Below, piece by piece: positions 23,275 to 33,052 of a stretch of DNA of 64,000 bases (its first letter is position 1; each line of letters opens with the position of its first letter). Made by a program: the position numbers and the translations under genes. This DNA is from Butyrivibrio sp. (GTDB lineage: Bacteria; Bacillota_A; Clostridia; Lachnospirales; Lachnospiraceae): NCBI GenBank assembly GCA_024690635.1, contig JAILOW010000095.1, forward strand, positions 1 to 64,000, read 5' to 3'. A model generated the notes under the pieces. It saw only the letters and a program-made list of their open reading frames with translations. It searched no databases and was not told the DNA's origin.

Positions 23275-25863
23275 TTATGCAAATTCCGACTGCTCTACAT
23301 CATGAGCGGTGGTTAAAAGACCATAAAGCTTTGTGTTTTTAGGGAACCTGAAGCCAAATGGAACAGCGACCTTTCCATTAAAGATAAGTCCGTGTCCGGG
23401 CTCCGAATTGGTAATGTAGTCAAGCTGAGAGTTTGACAAGCCAAGGAGCTCTTGGAGGTTTTGTCTGTCAATGAGAGGTTCTCTAAGGATAATGACCATC
23501 GAGGAGTTATTGATGATGGCTCTTGTGTCTGCTGTACGGAGAAGATCCTCTGTGTTCTGCATGATGCCGGTGGGAACTCCAAGCCATTTACGAGCCATTT
23601 TCCACACTCTTCTAAGGAACTTTGTTGTTCCGTCTGATTCGAGAAGGATATGGAACTCGTCGATATAGAACCATGTCCACACGTTCTTTTTGGAGTTCAT
23701 GATCATTCTGTTCCATATATCATAGGTACAGATATGAAGTCCAAGCTCTCTCATGCCTGCTCCAAGGTACTTGGTGTTATACACAACAAACCTTGCATTT
23801 GTCTCAACGTTTGTTCTGTGAGCAAATGTGTCAAACGTACCTGCGGCATAAGGATATATCTTATCTGCAAGACCTCTTGCTTCAAACCTGTCTCTTGAGT
23901 AGATAAGGAGCTGCTGATAAAGGTCCGAGAGCGTAGGACACTGTGCCAGATCTCTCTTTTTGCCTGATGCCTGTAGTGAATAAATGTAAGGTTGATAAAT
24001 CTTTCTCACACACTGGTCGAGGATTGATACTTCGGCAGGGTCAAGCTCTCCTCTCTTGCCGTTTACAATCTCAAAAATTGACATTACGAAGTCAACTTTC
24101 ATGGTGATGGGATCGTCCTCATCATCTACGTTTTCTGAAATATCAAGGTCAAGAGGGTTGATATATACTCTTGATCCAGGTCTTAAATCGATTTCCTGGC
24201 CTCTTAAAGCCTTTGCAAGGGGATAATACTCACCCTGAGGGTCTATTACGAAGACCTGAGCGTTTGGTTTTCCAAGAAGTACGGAAACCATCTCAAGCTT
24301 AGCCGTAAATGATTTACCGGAGCCGGGGTATCCAAAGATAAGACCGTTATAGTTATCTCCTGATGTTCTGTCATAAAGTATCATGGACTTTGTTATCTGA
24401 TTAAGTCCATAGAATATAGCGTTCTTCTGATTTATCTCCTGTGATGAGAAGGGAATAAATACTGCCGCTGACTCTGTTGTATAAAGCCTTGAAAGAGATA
24501 CGTCGTTTCTGCAAAGAGGAAGCGCTGTGTTAAATGCCTTTTCCTGCTGATAACGAAGGTCCTGTATAGGGCAAAGGTACTTTCCACCAACTTCCTTTAC
24601 GAGCTTTATGTTCTCTTCAAGCTGTTCAAGAGTTCTTGCAAAAGCAACAACGATAAATGTCATATCAAAGAGGTTCTGATCCCTTGCAGTAAGGTCGTTT
24701 AAGAGCTCTCTTGATGTGTTCTGCTTCCTTTCAAGATCGGGAGGAAGGGTTCCAAATACGCCGCTCTCATTATTTCTTTTGGTGATAGCAGTGGCGGAAG
24801 CTTCGATGGATGAAAGCTTATTTCTTACCATCTTGATAGCTTTTTCAGAGTTAATGCGCTCTGAATGTGTGCTGACAAGGATGTTGCACTGAATATCTGA
24901 AAGTTCCTCTAAGAAAGCCGTGCTAAGAGATGAAGGAACGTTCTTTAGATACATTGCCTGCGCATAAGTATCACCTATCATGAAGCGCTTAGGGTTTGAC
25001 CAATCCATAGAAGAGGGTCCAATGACATCTTTTACGGAAAGACCGCATTTTTCGATATATTTAAGGTCAAACTGCTCTTCATTATTTAAGATACCTGTTG
25101 CAAGCCTGTAATCTGAGTCCTGATTGTATATCTGGTAAAGAAGATTCATTCTCTCCTGTGTGGTCATTGGAGCAGTATCTACCTTGCAGATAGGACGGAG
25201 TTTTCGTGAAATCTCTGCGTCCATCTTTCTAAGGACAGAAGCTGCGTGCTCGGCGCTGATGTCATCAATGGATACGGTAAGTATCTTCTCCTGCTTGATA
25301 GAGTTATTTCCCTTTTTGAGATTATCAAGAAGAACGGCGTTAAGCTCCTGTCTGTAAGGGTTAAGTCCGTCTTTCTGAGAAAGTATCCTTATATCTGAAA
25401 TAGTCTTCTTTTTGTCTATCTCATGGTTAAAGATAGTAAATTCCCATTTGGTTTTTTCATTAAATGTGTTAAGGAAGCTTGCAAACGCATTGAAAATAGT
25501 AAGCTGCTCCTGCTCTGTTGCGATGGAAAAGCTCACATCATGAAGAAGATAACTCTTTGTAAATGTGCCAGGGTATGTTTCAATGACGCCGCTGGGCATT
25601 ATTCCCCTAAACGGAACCGATTCTGCCACGTTTTTAGGGAGATGGTCGATCTTTGCAAGCTTTTTAAGCATCTGTTTTGCAAGAGATGACTGAACGATCT
25701 TCTTTTTCTTATTATCTGTTACCATAACGGTCTGCTCGCCGCTCCTTACTCTTTCCGGAGCAGGCTTTGCGGACTGCGCGGGGGCAGATGATGCAGCCTT
25801 TTTTCTCTGCACATCCATCTGTCTTTGTTTCATAGCCATTTCCATTTGCTTGTTATTCGCCAT
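23275..25863 (-). CDS. VirB4-family conjugation ATPase
   Basis: 862 residues. Basic N-terminus, then the VirB4 N-terminal domain (about 90-480), then the ATPase: Walker A GLIFGYPGSGKSFTAKLEM (about 520), FVIDPQGEYYPLAKAL, Walker B VWTWFYIDEFHILLES (about 735) and the sensor-like IMQNTEDLL. It energises assembly of the transfer channel at the inner face of the membrane. Upstream are PrgI-like and VirB6-like genes, downstream a small membrane protein and the wall hydrolase, the usual order in Gram-positive systems. Confidence 0.93.
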   Translation of the reverse strand: MANNKQMEMAMKQRQMDVQRKKAASSAPAQSAKPAPERVRSGEQTVMVTDNKKKKIVQSSLAKQMLKKLAKIDHLPKNVAESVPFRGIMPSGVIETYPGTFTKSYLLHDVSFSIATEQEQLTIFNAFASFLNTFNEKTKWEFTIFNHEIDKKKTISDIRILSQKDGLNPYRQELNAVLLDNLKKGNNSIKQEKILTVSIDDISAEHAASVLRKMDAEISRKLRPICKVDTAPMTTQERMNLLYQIYNQDSDYRLATGILNNEEQFDLKYIEKCGLSVKDVIGPSSMDWSNPKRFMIGDTYAQAMYLKNVPSSLSTAFLEELSDIQCNILVSTHSERINSEKAIKMVRNKLSSIEASATAITKRNNESGVFGTLPPDLERKQNTSRELLNDLTARDQNLFDMTFIVVAFARTLEQLEENIKLVKEVGGKYLCPIQDLRYQQEKAFNTALPLCRNDVSLSRLYTTESAAVFIPFSSQEINQKNAIFYGLNQITKSMILYDRTSGDNYNGLIFGYPGSGKSFTAKLEMVSVLLGKPNAQVFVIDPQGEYYPLAKALRGQEIDLRPGSRVYINPLDLDISENVDDEDDPITMKVDFVMSIFEIVNGKRGELDPAEVSILDQCVRKIYQPYIYSLQASGKKRDLAQCPTLSDLYQQLLIYSRDRFEARGLADKIYPYAAGTFDTFAHRTNVETNARFVVYNTKYLGAGMRELGLHICTYDIWNRMIMNSKKNVWTWFYIDEFHILLESDGTTKFLRRVWKMARKWLGVPTGIMQNTEDLLRTADTRAIINNSSMVIILREPLIDRQNLQELLGLSNSQLDYITNSEPGHGLIFNGKVAVPFGFRFPKNTKLYGLLTTAHDVEQSEFA

Positions 25864-25880
25864 AATAATAAACCTCGTTA

Positions 25881-26330
25881 TTATTTGTAAATTTTAAATT
25901 CTTCTCTTGTGCTGTACTGCACTTTTTTGTTAGGGCCGTGTGTTGCGAGGTATTTCTTTTTCTGTGCTGATGTCATTTTTGACAAAAGGATCTGTTCCTG
26001 AGCCTTTTCATATGCTCTGTAATCCTGCATAAACTCGCTATGTTGGATATTTTTTCGTTTGCGAGGAGTTAATACGTATAGATAGAGCATGTTTACCGCT
26101 ATTGATTCAAAATACGAACCATCCATTTTAACAAGTCCACAAAGGATAAACGGAACAAGCGCGATTATTCCTATCGTAAGCTTGTTAGAAAACGATACAG
26201 GAACAAGAAGTCCTATAATGGTTGAGACCAGTGCCCCAATGCCAAGACACACAACCTGCCTTGTTGTGAAGGGCCCCCATGTTTTATTCTCGTATTTTCT
26301 GATATCATCAGACATTTCAACAGTGATCAT
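25881..26330 (-). CDS. PrgI/VirB3-like membrane protein
   Basis: 149 residues. It opens with KYENKTWGPFTTRQVVCLGIGALVS in the manner of PrgI/TcpE proteins (short soluble start, then two membrane helices at about 25-70), and after them a soluble C-terminal tail rich in Lys. PrgI-family proteins form part of the inner-membrane platform and contact VirB4, whose gene follows by 17 nt. Confidence 0.8.
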   Translation of the reverse strand: MITVEMSDDIRKYENKTWGPFTTRQVVCLGIGALVSTIIGLLVPVSFSNKLTIGIIALVPFILCGLVKMDGSYFESIAVNMLYLYVLTPRKRKNIQHSEFMQDYRAYEKAQEQILLSKMTSAQKKKYLATHGPNKKVQYSTREEFKIYK

Positions 26331-26332
26331 CT

Positions 26333-27301
26333 TTATGCTCCTATAATGTCATTTGTATACTCTCCCGCTTTTAGCATGATCGCTATTGAAGAGAAGTTTA
26401 TTGCTATTATCGAAAAGCAAAGGTCAAAGCCATCACCTGCAGATGATACTGTGTGACCGCTTCCAACACCTCCTGCTATTCTCGATATTGCTATTGTTAT
26501 TACAACGCAGACGACCATTTTAAGATATGCCCCTGCGTACCTTTTTATATATCTCATTCCGGGGCTTCTGAGCCCTTCATGATAAATATCTGCTATTGCG
26601 ATAGGCACAAACAGTTTTCTGATTATAATTTCAAGGCATATCTGAATTACGACAAATTTTGCTCCAATAATAATAAGCTGAGCAAGCACCCAGGGAATTG
26701 ACAATGCCATCCACGCTTTTATCTGCCAAAACATGTTTCCTGTAGAATGTCCGGTAAGTGCAATAAGAAGGTCATCAACAGTTGCTGTGGGGGTAAGATC
26801 TGCGCCCTGCTCGAATTGATCAATAATCGCTGATGTTGCGGCGCCAAACTGATCCAAAATCTTATCTATATTTAAAATGATGAGGCATGTCATAAAGAGT
26901 TCTATAAGGCTCTTCCACACTGCTTCAACAGGGTTTTGCTCTTTTTGTATGTGATCAAATATATGTGCAAGGGTTATGGCAAGCGCCAAAAGAAACCCCA
27001 ACGTCTTTAAAAACGCATAGGGAGTTTTGAAATAATCGGGCAGCGTTCCCGTACAAATGGTCCACATGTTATTAAACACTCCACCTGTTGTGTCGCCTGC
27101 AATAGGGCTTGCTGCGGGTTTTACAGCCTCAACGATAACGTGCATGGGTCCGCTAAGTATAGTTTCAGCCATAGCAACAACGGTTGCATTGTCCTTGTTT
27201 ACCGCCGCAGCACTTGGAACCATAAATATAAAGATAAATGCCATTGCAATAAAGAGATTGCATTGCCATATAATTTTCTTTTTCTGTACAGTAATATCCA
27301 T
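26333..27301 (-). CDS. VirB6/TrbL-like channel protein
   Basis: 322 residues with an N-terminal hydrophobic signal/anchor (NLFIAMAFIFIFMVPSAAAV) and about six more membrane segments, including FLLALAITLAHIFDHI and MVVCVVITIAISRIAGG. Size, topology and position between the pilin-like gene and PrgI identify a VirB6/TrbL-like subunit of the conjugation channel. The codons for ITVQKK at the start contain a CTGTACAG (27284-27291). It overlaps the next gene's ribosome site region, 2 nt apart. Confidence 0.78.
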   Translation of the reverse strand: MDITVQKKKIIWQCNLFIAMAFIFIFMVPSAAAVNKDNATVVAMAETILSGPMHVIVEAVKPAASPIAGDTTGGVFNNMWTICTGTLPDYFKTPYAFLKTLGFLLALAITLAHIFDHIQKEQNPVEAVWKSLIELFMTCLIILNIDKILDQFGAATSAIIDQFEQGADLTPTATVDDLLIALTGHSTGNMFWQIKAWMALSIPWVLAQLIIIGAKFVVIQICLEIIIRKLFVPIAIADIYHEGLRSPGMRYIKRYAGAYLKMVVCVVITIAISRIAGGVGSGHTVSSAGDGFDLCFSIIAINFSSIAIMLKAGEYTNDIIGA

Positions 27302-27333
27302 CAGTTTTTTCCTTTTAAGCTGTTACAGTTTTT

Positions 27334-27353
27334 GGGGCAGGTTTCCCTGCCCC
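27334..27353. promoter_or_regulatory. GC-rich hairpin between pilin-like and virB6-like genes
   Basis: GGGGCAGG/CCTGCCCC, eight perfect pairs. On the transcribed minus strand it is followed by AAAAACTG, not by a T run, so it is not a normal terminator there; it could stabilise the upstream pilin mRNA or mark a processing site so that pilin is made in excess. Confidence 0.5.
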
Positions 27354-27381
27354 GTTGTTTTTGCTTGTTATTTGCAGCCTA

Positions 27382-27759
27382 TCAGCCGCCTGTTACGGTT
27401 GCGCCGGTCAAAATACCTGCCAATGTGTCCTTGGAGGCAAGAAGAACTATGCTTAAGATAACCAGCATGATTGCTGCCGCAAGTGTCATCTTCGCCTTGT
27501 TAAGAGCGGGGCCATCTCCTTCAGAGCTGGCCGTTGCCCAGGACACAAGTCCCATGATGGCAAGGATTACTGCCAGTGCAAGGATGAGCTTTCCGATTGC
27601 GTCAATGATGAACTTAAGAAGGTCAGAAGCTGCGTCTGCAGATGCCATATTGACCATCATGAGCGCTGCAACTGATGTTACTGCGCTGCTCACCTCTACG
27701 CCGTGATTAAGAAAGAAGCCTGTGCACTTTGCGTTAAGAGTTTGAAGGTTTGTCTTCAT
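27382..27759 (-). CDS. Pilin-like (VirB2-type) small membrane protein
   Basis: 125 residues. A short head is followed by a hydrophobic segment ending ASA-like (VTSVAALMMVNMASADA), then two further hydrophobic helices (LILALAVILAIMGLVSW and MTLAAAIMLVILSIVLLAS). This is the layout of VirB2/Maff2-type proteins that are encoded first in Gram-positive transfer operons. The stretch between the two long helices is polar (ASSEGDGPALNKAK). It is the first gene of the VirB6-PrgI-VirB4 unit. Confidence 0.7.
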   Translation of the reverse strand: MKTNLQTLNAKCTGFFLNHGVEVSSAVTSVAALMMVNMASADAASDLLKFIIDAIGKLILALAVILAIMGLVSWATASSEGDGPALNKAKMTLAAAIMLVILSIVLLASKDTLAGILTGATVTGG

Positions 27760-27793
27760 AGTAATTGTCCTTTCTACATGTAGTTTTTGTTAA

Positions 27794-27861
27794 TATAAAT
27801 ATGGCAGAGTATTTTCCGATGTTTTCTTTGCCGTATTTACCACTTACAATTTAATTATGGG
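27794..27861 (-). promoter_or_regulatory. Two promoter boxes of the transfer operon
   Basis: CCCATAATTAAATTGTAAG starts at 27861 and a second, weaker GCCATATTTATATTAAC lies about 55 nt downstream. No CTGTACAG at the usual distance (the nearest, 27976-27983, is 122 nt away, at the stop of the VirD4 gene). Confidence 0.5.
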
Positions 27862-27925
27862 AGAACAAATTTTAAAAACAATTTTGTCTATTTTTAATAT
27901 TATTTATAGTGAAAATAGGGATTTC

Positions 27926-27955
27926 CAATAAAATAAGCCGCTTTGGGCGGCTTAT
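27926..27955 (-). terminator. Terminator of the VirD4 unit
   Basis: ATAAGCCGC/GCGGCTTAT hairpin followed by TTTATT on the minus strand, behind the coupling protein gene. Confidence 0.8.
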
Positions 27956-27983
27956 CTTATGTTTCTTTATATTTTCTGTACAG

Positions 27984-30371
27984 TTATTCAGTTGCTGCGT
28001 AGGATATATCGCCTGAGGGGGCGGCCATAAGAGTCACAAGCGTATCCACATGTTCTTTGAGCTCGCCCTTCGTCATTCCAGGTCGAAGGCCAAACGCTTC
28101 CTCAAGACCCTTGTTTATTATGTCTTCTGTCTCAGGATCGTATCCGTCAAAACTTTTAAGAGCCTGTGCAGCTTCTTTTGCTTTCTGCTTTCTTGCGGCA
28201 TTTTTTACATCGGAACCTTCTATGCCTGTAGGAACAGAGTGTACCTGCGTTGATTTTTCGGGAGAAGCACTTTTAACAGCTTCTGCAGCTTTTTTCACAT
28301 AGTCACTTTCAGGATTAAGGAGCCTGAATGGACCACGCTGTCTTACTTCAACGCCTTTTGCAAGCGGGACTACGAACTTTCCTACCCTCGAATGGGCATA
28401 TGCGTAATTAGGGTGGTTTGTCAGCTCGTACTTTTTACCGTAATAAGGTCTTACGCCCCTTATCCTTACAAGACATTCATCGTCCTGCATCATGGATATC
28501 TGGTCTATCGTCATAATCTCTATGGACGATTTATTATAAGAAGTAGAACCACTGCCGTTTACCTGATACGAAGTATTCTGTACAGTAGTTGTCCTCTTGC
28601 CGAGCATCTTAAGCATCCACTCGATAGTCTCAGAGTCATCACAACCAAGGAAAAGCTTTGTATCGCAGTTAGCGACGATAGTGTTCCACTTATCCTTATA
28701 GATGTCTTTTAGCTGTGAAAGAGCCTGAAGAATGATTGAACAGCTTATCTCATATTTACGCATGGTAGCAAGTTTCTCGTTGAAGTCCGGTATCTGACCG
28801 ATGTTAGCGAACTCATCTAATATGAGGCGTACATGGATAGGGCATCTTGCATCGCACTTTTCGATCTTGATATGCGACAGCTGTTCCTTGAACTTTTCAA
28901 GCTCTTTTTGAGTACCTCTCCATCCGACCAGCTCCTTCGTGTTCTTGGTATAAACTTTATAGAGCTTCTTTTCTTTGTCGGGCACCACGTCTACACCGTT
29001 TTTAACTTCTGCAACGAAAGCTTCAAGACGCTTTTTGGCTTCTGCGGACTCTTTTTCACCCTTAGCGTGCTCAACTTTTATGTTTGTAAGAGGGTCAATA
29101 GACGCCTTCCATCCAAACTCAGCTTCGGTCTCAGCATAAGCATACAGAGATGAGAAAAGCTGACTGTACAGAAGGGAAACAATAAAGTTAAATGTAGTAT
29201 CTGCAGTAGGGATGATTACGAAAAGAGCCTGTTTGGTGTCACCAAACCTTTCAAACTCAAAGTCATCTGCGTCTGTAAGATACTGTATATCTGAAAGTTC
29301 AAATGACTGAAGACGCACACCTACAGAGATAAGGATTGATTTAAGGGTCTTTCCTGCACCCATTTTGAACGTCTTATATTGACTGATGGCAAGGGCTGCT
29401 ATCTGATTAGGATCGCTGTTTTCAAGGTCCTGAAACAGACGGTCAAGGTCAGATACTGCTGTTGCGTCGTTTTCATCAATCTGGGCATATTTGAGGAGCT
29501 TAACTACATTTGAAAATGTCTGGTCCTCGGGCGGAGCCGTATGCCACAGGTACAGAATGAGCGCTGTAAGGAGAAGTTTTTCGGAGTTTTCCCAAAACGG
29601 ATCTCCTGCTTTTCCTTCTGAAGGTGTTGTGTTCTTTATAAGAGTGTTTACCAGAGTAAATACATCCTTTTCTTCTTTAATGTAGTGGAAAGGGTTATAC
29701 CTGTTACTTCTGTACACGTCGGTAAGGTTAAATACCTTTACAGCATATCCCATATCTTCAAGAGCCTTTCCATAATCACGGAGCATTTCTCCCGAAGGGT
29801 CTGTGATAACGAAATTGCAGTTATACTGAAGAATATTCGGCGCAGCAAAGAAACGTGATTTACCTGCACCGGAACCACCGATTACAAGGATGTTACAGTT
29901 TCGTCTTGTGCCTCTGTTATCTATGGCAAGCCTTATGTCTTTAGAGATGATCATGTTGTTCTCACCATTTATCTCGGGTTTTCCAAGAGGCGATGCATAT
30001 TTGAGATTATAAGCAGCAAGCTCATCCGTGTTCATAAGATGTGCTTCGCCGTTAACTGTATCAGGATTATCATGCTTTTTAAGAGCTTTTTCTGCTCCAA
30101 GCATTACGCCCACTGTGCCAAGGGACACTGTAAACAGCACGCAGTAAAGGACCGTCATTCCGTTTACAGGGAATATTTCAAGTGGCTTTGCGAACACATT
30201 GGTCATTCCTGTATTAAATGCTTCCGCAAAACGCATTCTTGGGTTCATCTTCATGATATTCGAGGCATGAAGATATGACAGCATCAGGTATAGATAAGTT
30301 ATACCGCCGAGAATAAGGTAAAGCTTAGCGTTTCTTTTTTTGTTCCGTTCTTTTTCGATCTGTGTTGCCAT
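27984..30371 (-). CDS. VirD4/TraG-family coupling protein
   Basis: 795 residues. Two N-terminal membrane helices (about 15-35 and 60-85), Walker A ILVIGGSGAGKSRFFAAPN (about 165), FVITDPSGEMLRDYG, and the Walker B LILDEFANIGQIPDFNEKL (about 520), then the QALSQLKDIY segment typical of the family. It delivers DNA-protein substrates to the channel. An insertion of about 100 charged residues (after ETEAEFGWKASI) precedes Walker B. The gene contains two CTGTACAG octamers (28578, 29164). It is preceded by an accessory gene with which it forms a unit. Confidence 0.93.
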   Translation of the reverse strand: MATQIEKERNKKRNAKLYLILGGITYLYLMLSYLHASNIMKMNPRMRFAEAFNTGMTNVFAKPLEIFPVNGMTVLYCVLFTVSLGTVGVMLGAEKALKKHDNPDTVNGEAHLMNTDELAAYNLKYASPLGKPEINGENNMIISKDIRLAIDNRGTRRNCNILVIGGSGAGKSRFFAAPNILQYNCNFVITDPSGEMLRDYGKALEDMGYAVKVFNLTDVYRSNRYNPFHYIKEEKDVFTLVNTLIKNTTPSEGKAGDPFWENSEKLLLTALILYLWHTAPPEDQTFSNVVKLLKYAQIDENDATAVSDLDRLFQDLENSDPNQIAALAISQYKTFKMGAGKTLKSILISVGVRLQSFELSDIQYLTDADDFEFERFGDTKQALFVIIPTADTTFNFIVSLLYSQLFSSLYAYAETEAEFGWKASIDPLTNIKVEHAKGEKESAEAKKRLEAFVAEVKNGVDVVPDKEKKLYKVYTKNTKELVGWRGTQKELEKFKEQLSHIKIEKCDARCPIHVRLILDEFANIGQIPDFNEKLATMRKYEISCSIILQALSQLKDIYKDKWNTIVANCDTKLFLGCDDSETIEWMLKMLGKRTTTVQNTSYQVNGSGSTSYNKSSIEIMTIDQISMMQDDECLVRIRGVRPYYGKKYELTNHPNYAYAHSRVGKFVVPLAKGVEVRQRGPFRLLNPESDYVKKAAEAVKSASPEKSTQVHSVPTGIEGSDVKNAARKQKAKEAAQALKSFDGYDPETEDIINKGLEEAFGLRPGMTKGELKEHVDTLVTLMAAPSGDISYAATE

Positions 30372-30385
30372 AAATTGTTCGCTCC

Positions 30386-31702
30386 TTAACGTGTTTCTTC
30401 TTTGGATTTTGACAGTTCCGGCGTAAGAGATGCCTTGTGCTGTTCTGCCTCAAACTTTCTTAAAGCGCCGGCTGCCAGCATGTATTCATTTGGCTCAACT
30501 CCTGCTTCTTTAAAACAGGAAAGGAGCCTGTCTGTATTCTTTACGTCATATCCGGGGATTTCCTTTCCGTCCATGACACTTGTAAGAATAGCAAACATTT
30601 CCTCTCTGTATGCTTCAAATGCTTCTTTTGGCGGCATCTTAGAGATCAGCTTTGCCTTGGGTCCGCTCTTTATCATTTCGTTGGATATCTGGACCACCTT
30701 TTTCTCCATGTCTGCTATATGAGCCTGTGTCTCGCTCTTTTCAGGACGGAGAGGGTTAAAGTTTCGCTGCTTAACGCTTATGTGCTCAAAGAGCTTGTCA
30801 TCGTTATCTATTATCGCCTTGTTATAAATGCCATCCAGGCACTTCTGCAGTTCTATCTCGTAGTCGGGGCTGTCATTTCGCACTTCCATTACCTGCATAT
30901 TCTCTATCTTTCCGCCGACCATCCTTATCCTGTGAAGTTCAAAGCCCTGCGCATTTATCTCGATAAATTTTCTTGGATCGTCTACACCTATGACGTAATG
31001 TGTGTTTTCACATCCCTTTAAGGAAGCTATCGTCTTATCAAGCTTTTCATCAGCATCTATCTGCTGTCTCTTTACATCAGAGTTTGCCCCGTAAAGGCTA
31101 AGTGCCATTGAGGCATAGGCTTTACAAAAGTCCATCTTGTTTGGATCCGGGTTGTAGGTCTTGGCTGCATGGATTGAAAGAGCATATTCATCCGAATTTT
31201 CTTTGGTAAGGCCCACCATGAATCCTTTGGTTATGTCATTACACTTATTTTTAAGTGTCTCGTACTCGTATTTATCAAGACCGTGAAGCGTCATCATGGT
31301 CTTATCAGGTATCTTGTCGGATTTGGCAAAGATGCGTTCCATCTCATTTCCGTCAATTTCCTGATAGTAATTACCTTTTTCTTTTAAAATGTCCCTGTTG
31401 ATCTCTCTTATCCTGTCAATGTCAGGGGTCTTTACAACAAGGGTTGACTCATCCATTACTTCGATAAAGCCAATTCCCTGCTTTGAAAGCTCTGCTTTAA
31501 GTTCCCGTCCGCATTTTCCCTCAACGGTGTATGCGGTGCACTGCCCGCTTTCTTTTATCCACTTGGCCATTTCTTTTTGTGCTGCACCTGCCCTGCTTCC
31601 TTCTATGGCGTCAGCGAGCATCTCAAGGAACTGGCGCAATTCGTCGATGGTTACTTTTATAAATTTTGTGGTGTTTTCGTAGTTTTGTTTTGCGTCTGAC
31701 AT
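30386..31702 (-). CDS. Conjugation accessory protein (possible PcfB/DUF3801 relative)
   Basis: 438 residues from ATG 31702 (GAAGGAGG upstream); the frame is open for another 62 codons but without a ribosome site. The N-terminal 150 residues (ENTTKFIKVTIDELRQFLEML...KWIKESGQCTAYTVEG...GIGFIEV) resemble the PcfB-type proteins often encoded directly before VirD4 in Gram-positive elements. The remainder is helical, without a recognised motif. It lies 14 nt before virD4 and probably helps present the relaxosome to the coupling protein. Confidence 0.55.
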   Translation of the reverse strand: MSDAKQNYENTTKFIKVTIDELRQFLEMLADAIEGSRAGAAQKEMAKWIKESGQCTAYTVEGKCGRELKAELSKQGIGFIEVMDESTLVVKTPDIDRIREINRDILKEKGNYYQEIDGNEMERIFAKSDKIPDKTMMTLHGLDKYEYETLKNKCNDITKGFMVGLTKENSDEYALSIHAAKTYNPDPNKMDFCKAYASMALSLYGANSDVKRQQIDADEKLDKTIASLKGCENTHYVIGVDDPRKFIEINAQGFELHRIRMVGGKIENMQVMEVRNDSPDYEIELQKCLDGIYNKAIIDNDDKLFEHISVKQRNFNPLRPEKSETQAHIADMEKKVVQISNEMIKSGPKAKLISKMPPKEAFEAYREEMFAILTSVMDGKEIPGYDVKNTDRLLSCFKEAGVEPNEYMLAAGALRKFEAEQHKASLTPELSKSKEETR

Positions 31703-31728
31703 AACGTGCCTCCTTCGTATATAATAAG

Positions 31729-31818
31729 TATGGGCAAACATATTTTTATCTTTAGAGCGGTGTAGTATAATTACTGTACAGAAAAGTGATTTCGATTTCG
31801 CATCTCTCATACTATATA
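31729..31818. promoter_or_regulatory. Divergent promoter region sharing one CTGTACAG
   Basis: One octamer (31774-31781) serves two boxes: CTCATACTATATATAG from 31806 on +, 32 nt start-to-start, and CCCATACTTATTATAT starting 31734 on the minus strand, 47 nt away. It controls the unknown gene at 31858 and the accessory/VirD4 unit. Confidence 0.65.
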
Positions 31819-31857
31819 TAGATAGATAAAAATATCTATACAGAAAAGAGGTTTTAT

Positions 31858-32454
31858 ATGTTCGGATTTGGCAAAAAGAAGCATACAAGCGGTCAGGTAA
31901 ATAATACTTATGACCCTGTATTATACAATTTAGATGGACAGCCGGTTATCAACAGGGACACGGGCGAGTTCCTTATGGACTTTGATGAAGGACAGAAAAA
32001 AATATTAAGGCAGCTTTTGGACAACAGGATGCCAATCGGAAGCTTTGCATACAAAGGACTTCCTGCATCATATATGAACAATATAGCAATCACCATCGCT
32101 CCTTACAAAAACCCCGACGGAGGATATAGTTTTACCTGGTATAACGAGGAAATCCTTTATAAGATTGTTCATACAGATCTTACTCTTGACCAGTTTAACG
32201 ACTGCCTTACCTGCATGATGCATGGAATAGATGTGTGTGAAAAGATAGAAAACATTTCATCTTATTCACATGAGATACTCTCTCTTGTGGCAGCCGCTGC
32301 GCGTGAAGATGTGGATGTTACGGATAAAGTTACTCCCAATCTTGATATCTTTGCATTTTCTAAAGATGTTCAAAAAATCTTGGATAATGCCAAGAAAAAG
32401 AGACAGAAAGATGATAGAGAGTTTAAAAACTTTTACAGATTCTTTCGTGCTTAA
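31858..32454 (+). CDS. Hypothetical protein
   Basis: 198 residues, ribosome site AAGAGG, basic start (FGFGKKKHTSG) and basic end (KKKRQKDDREFKNFYRFF). In between, alternating beta and alpha segments without a recognised motif. A + strand gene divergent from the conjugation coupling genes with a shared operator, so it may be regulated together with transfer; it could itself be a regulator, but no HTH is evident. Confidence 0.75.
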   Translation: MFGFGKKKHTSGQVNNTYDPVLYNLDGQPVINRDTGEFLMDFDEGQKKILRQLLDNRMPIGSFAYKGLPASYMNNIAITIAPYKNPDGGYSFTWYNEEILYKIVHTDLTLDQFNDCLTCMMHGIDVCEKIENISSYSHEILSLVAAAAREDVDVTDKVTPNLDIFAFSKDVQKILDNAKKKRQKDDREFKNFYRFFRA

Positions 32455-32478
32455 ACGGTGAATGTTAATTATCCCAAA

Positions 32479-32514
32479 GAAAAAGGACGTGCGTTTTGCA
32501 CGTCCCTTTTTTTA
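32479..32514. terminator. Bidirectional terminator
   Basis: GGACGTGC/GCACGTCC hairpin with T runs on both strands, between the convergent unknown gene and ssb. Confidence 0.85.
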
Positions 32515-32528
32515 CACTATGAAATTTT

Positions 32529-32933
32529 TTAGTTGAAAGGAAGCTCCTCTTCAACATCGGCGAAGGATGTCTCCTCGCCTGCGGGCTCAGCAGCTGAGGG
32601 AGCGCCTGCGTTCTTAGACTCAGCGAACTCCTGATCCTCAGCAACCACGTCGGTTGTGTAAACCTTAACGCCGTCCTTGTTGGTATAAGAACCTGTCTGG
32701 ATGCGTCCAGTTACAACGACCTTGGTTCCCTTTTTAAGATACTTCTCGGCGAACTCACCGCCTTTCCCGAAAGCCACAACGGGAATGAAATCAGCGGTCT
32801 GATCATCTCCCTCCTTCTTGAAGCGACGATCCACCGCCAAAGTGTAACGAGCGATCGCAGAAGGCTTCTCCCCCTGGGTATAACGGATCTCGGGATCCTT
32901 GGTTAAGCGTCCGATCAGAATAGTCTTGTTCAT
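32529..32933 (-). CDS. ssb: Single-stranded DNA-binding protein
   Basis: 134 residues. An OB fold of the bacterial SSB family: MNKTILIGRLTKDPEIRYT at the start, FIPVVAFGKGGEFAEKYLKKG in the middle and VVVTGRIQTGSYTNKDG at the end of the domain. The C-terminal tail is acidic and ends EELPFN, a variant of the DDDIPF tail that recruits partner proteins. It coats ssDNA during replication and transfer. Promoter box TCCATAATTACAATGTAAT at about 32962-32981. Confidence 0.93.
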   Translation of the reverse strand: MNKTILIGRLTKDPEIRYTQGEKPSAIARYTLAVDRRFKKEGDDQTADFIPVVAFGKGGEFAEKYLKKGTKVVVTGRIQTGSYTNKDGVKVYTTDVVAEDQEFAESKNAGAPSAAEPAGEETSFADVEEELPFN

Positions 32934-32961
32934 GTGTTTTCCTCCATTCTTTTAGGTAATT

Positions 32962-32981
32962 GATTACATTGTAATTATGGA
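32962..32981 (-). promoter_or_regulatory. Promoter box of ssb
   Basis: TCCATAATTACAATGTAATC on the minus strand, with the conserved ATGTAA 8 nt after the box; no CTGTACAG beside it. Confidence 0.45.
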
Positions 32982-33052
32982 AAATCAAACGGATTATAAA
33001 AAACAGCGAAATCGTCTTCTCTTATTTTGTCGGTTATCTCTTCCCAATGTCA

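Noticed and set aside
27976..27983. CTGTACAG at the end of the VirD4 gene as operator of the pilin operon.
   Set aside because: It is 122 nt from the box at 27861, outside all spacing classes, with a terminator between.
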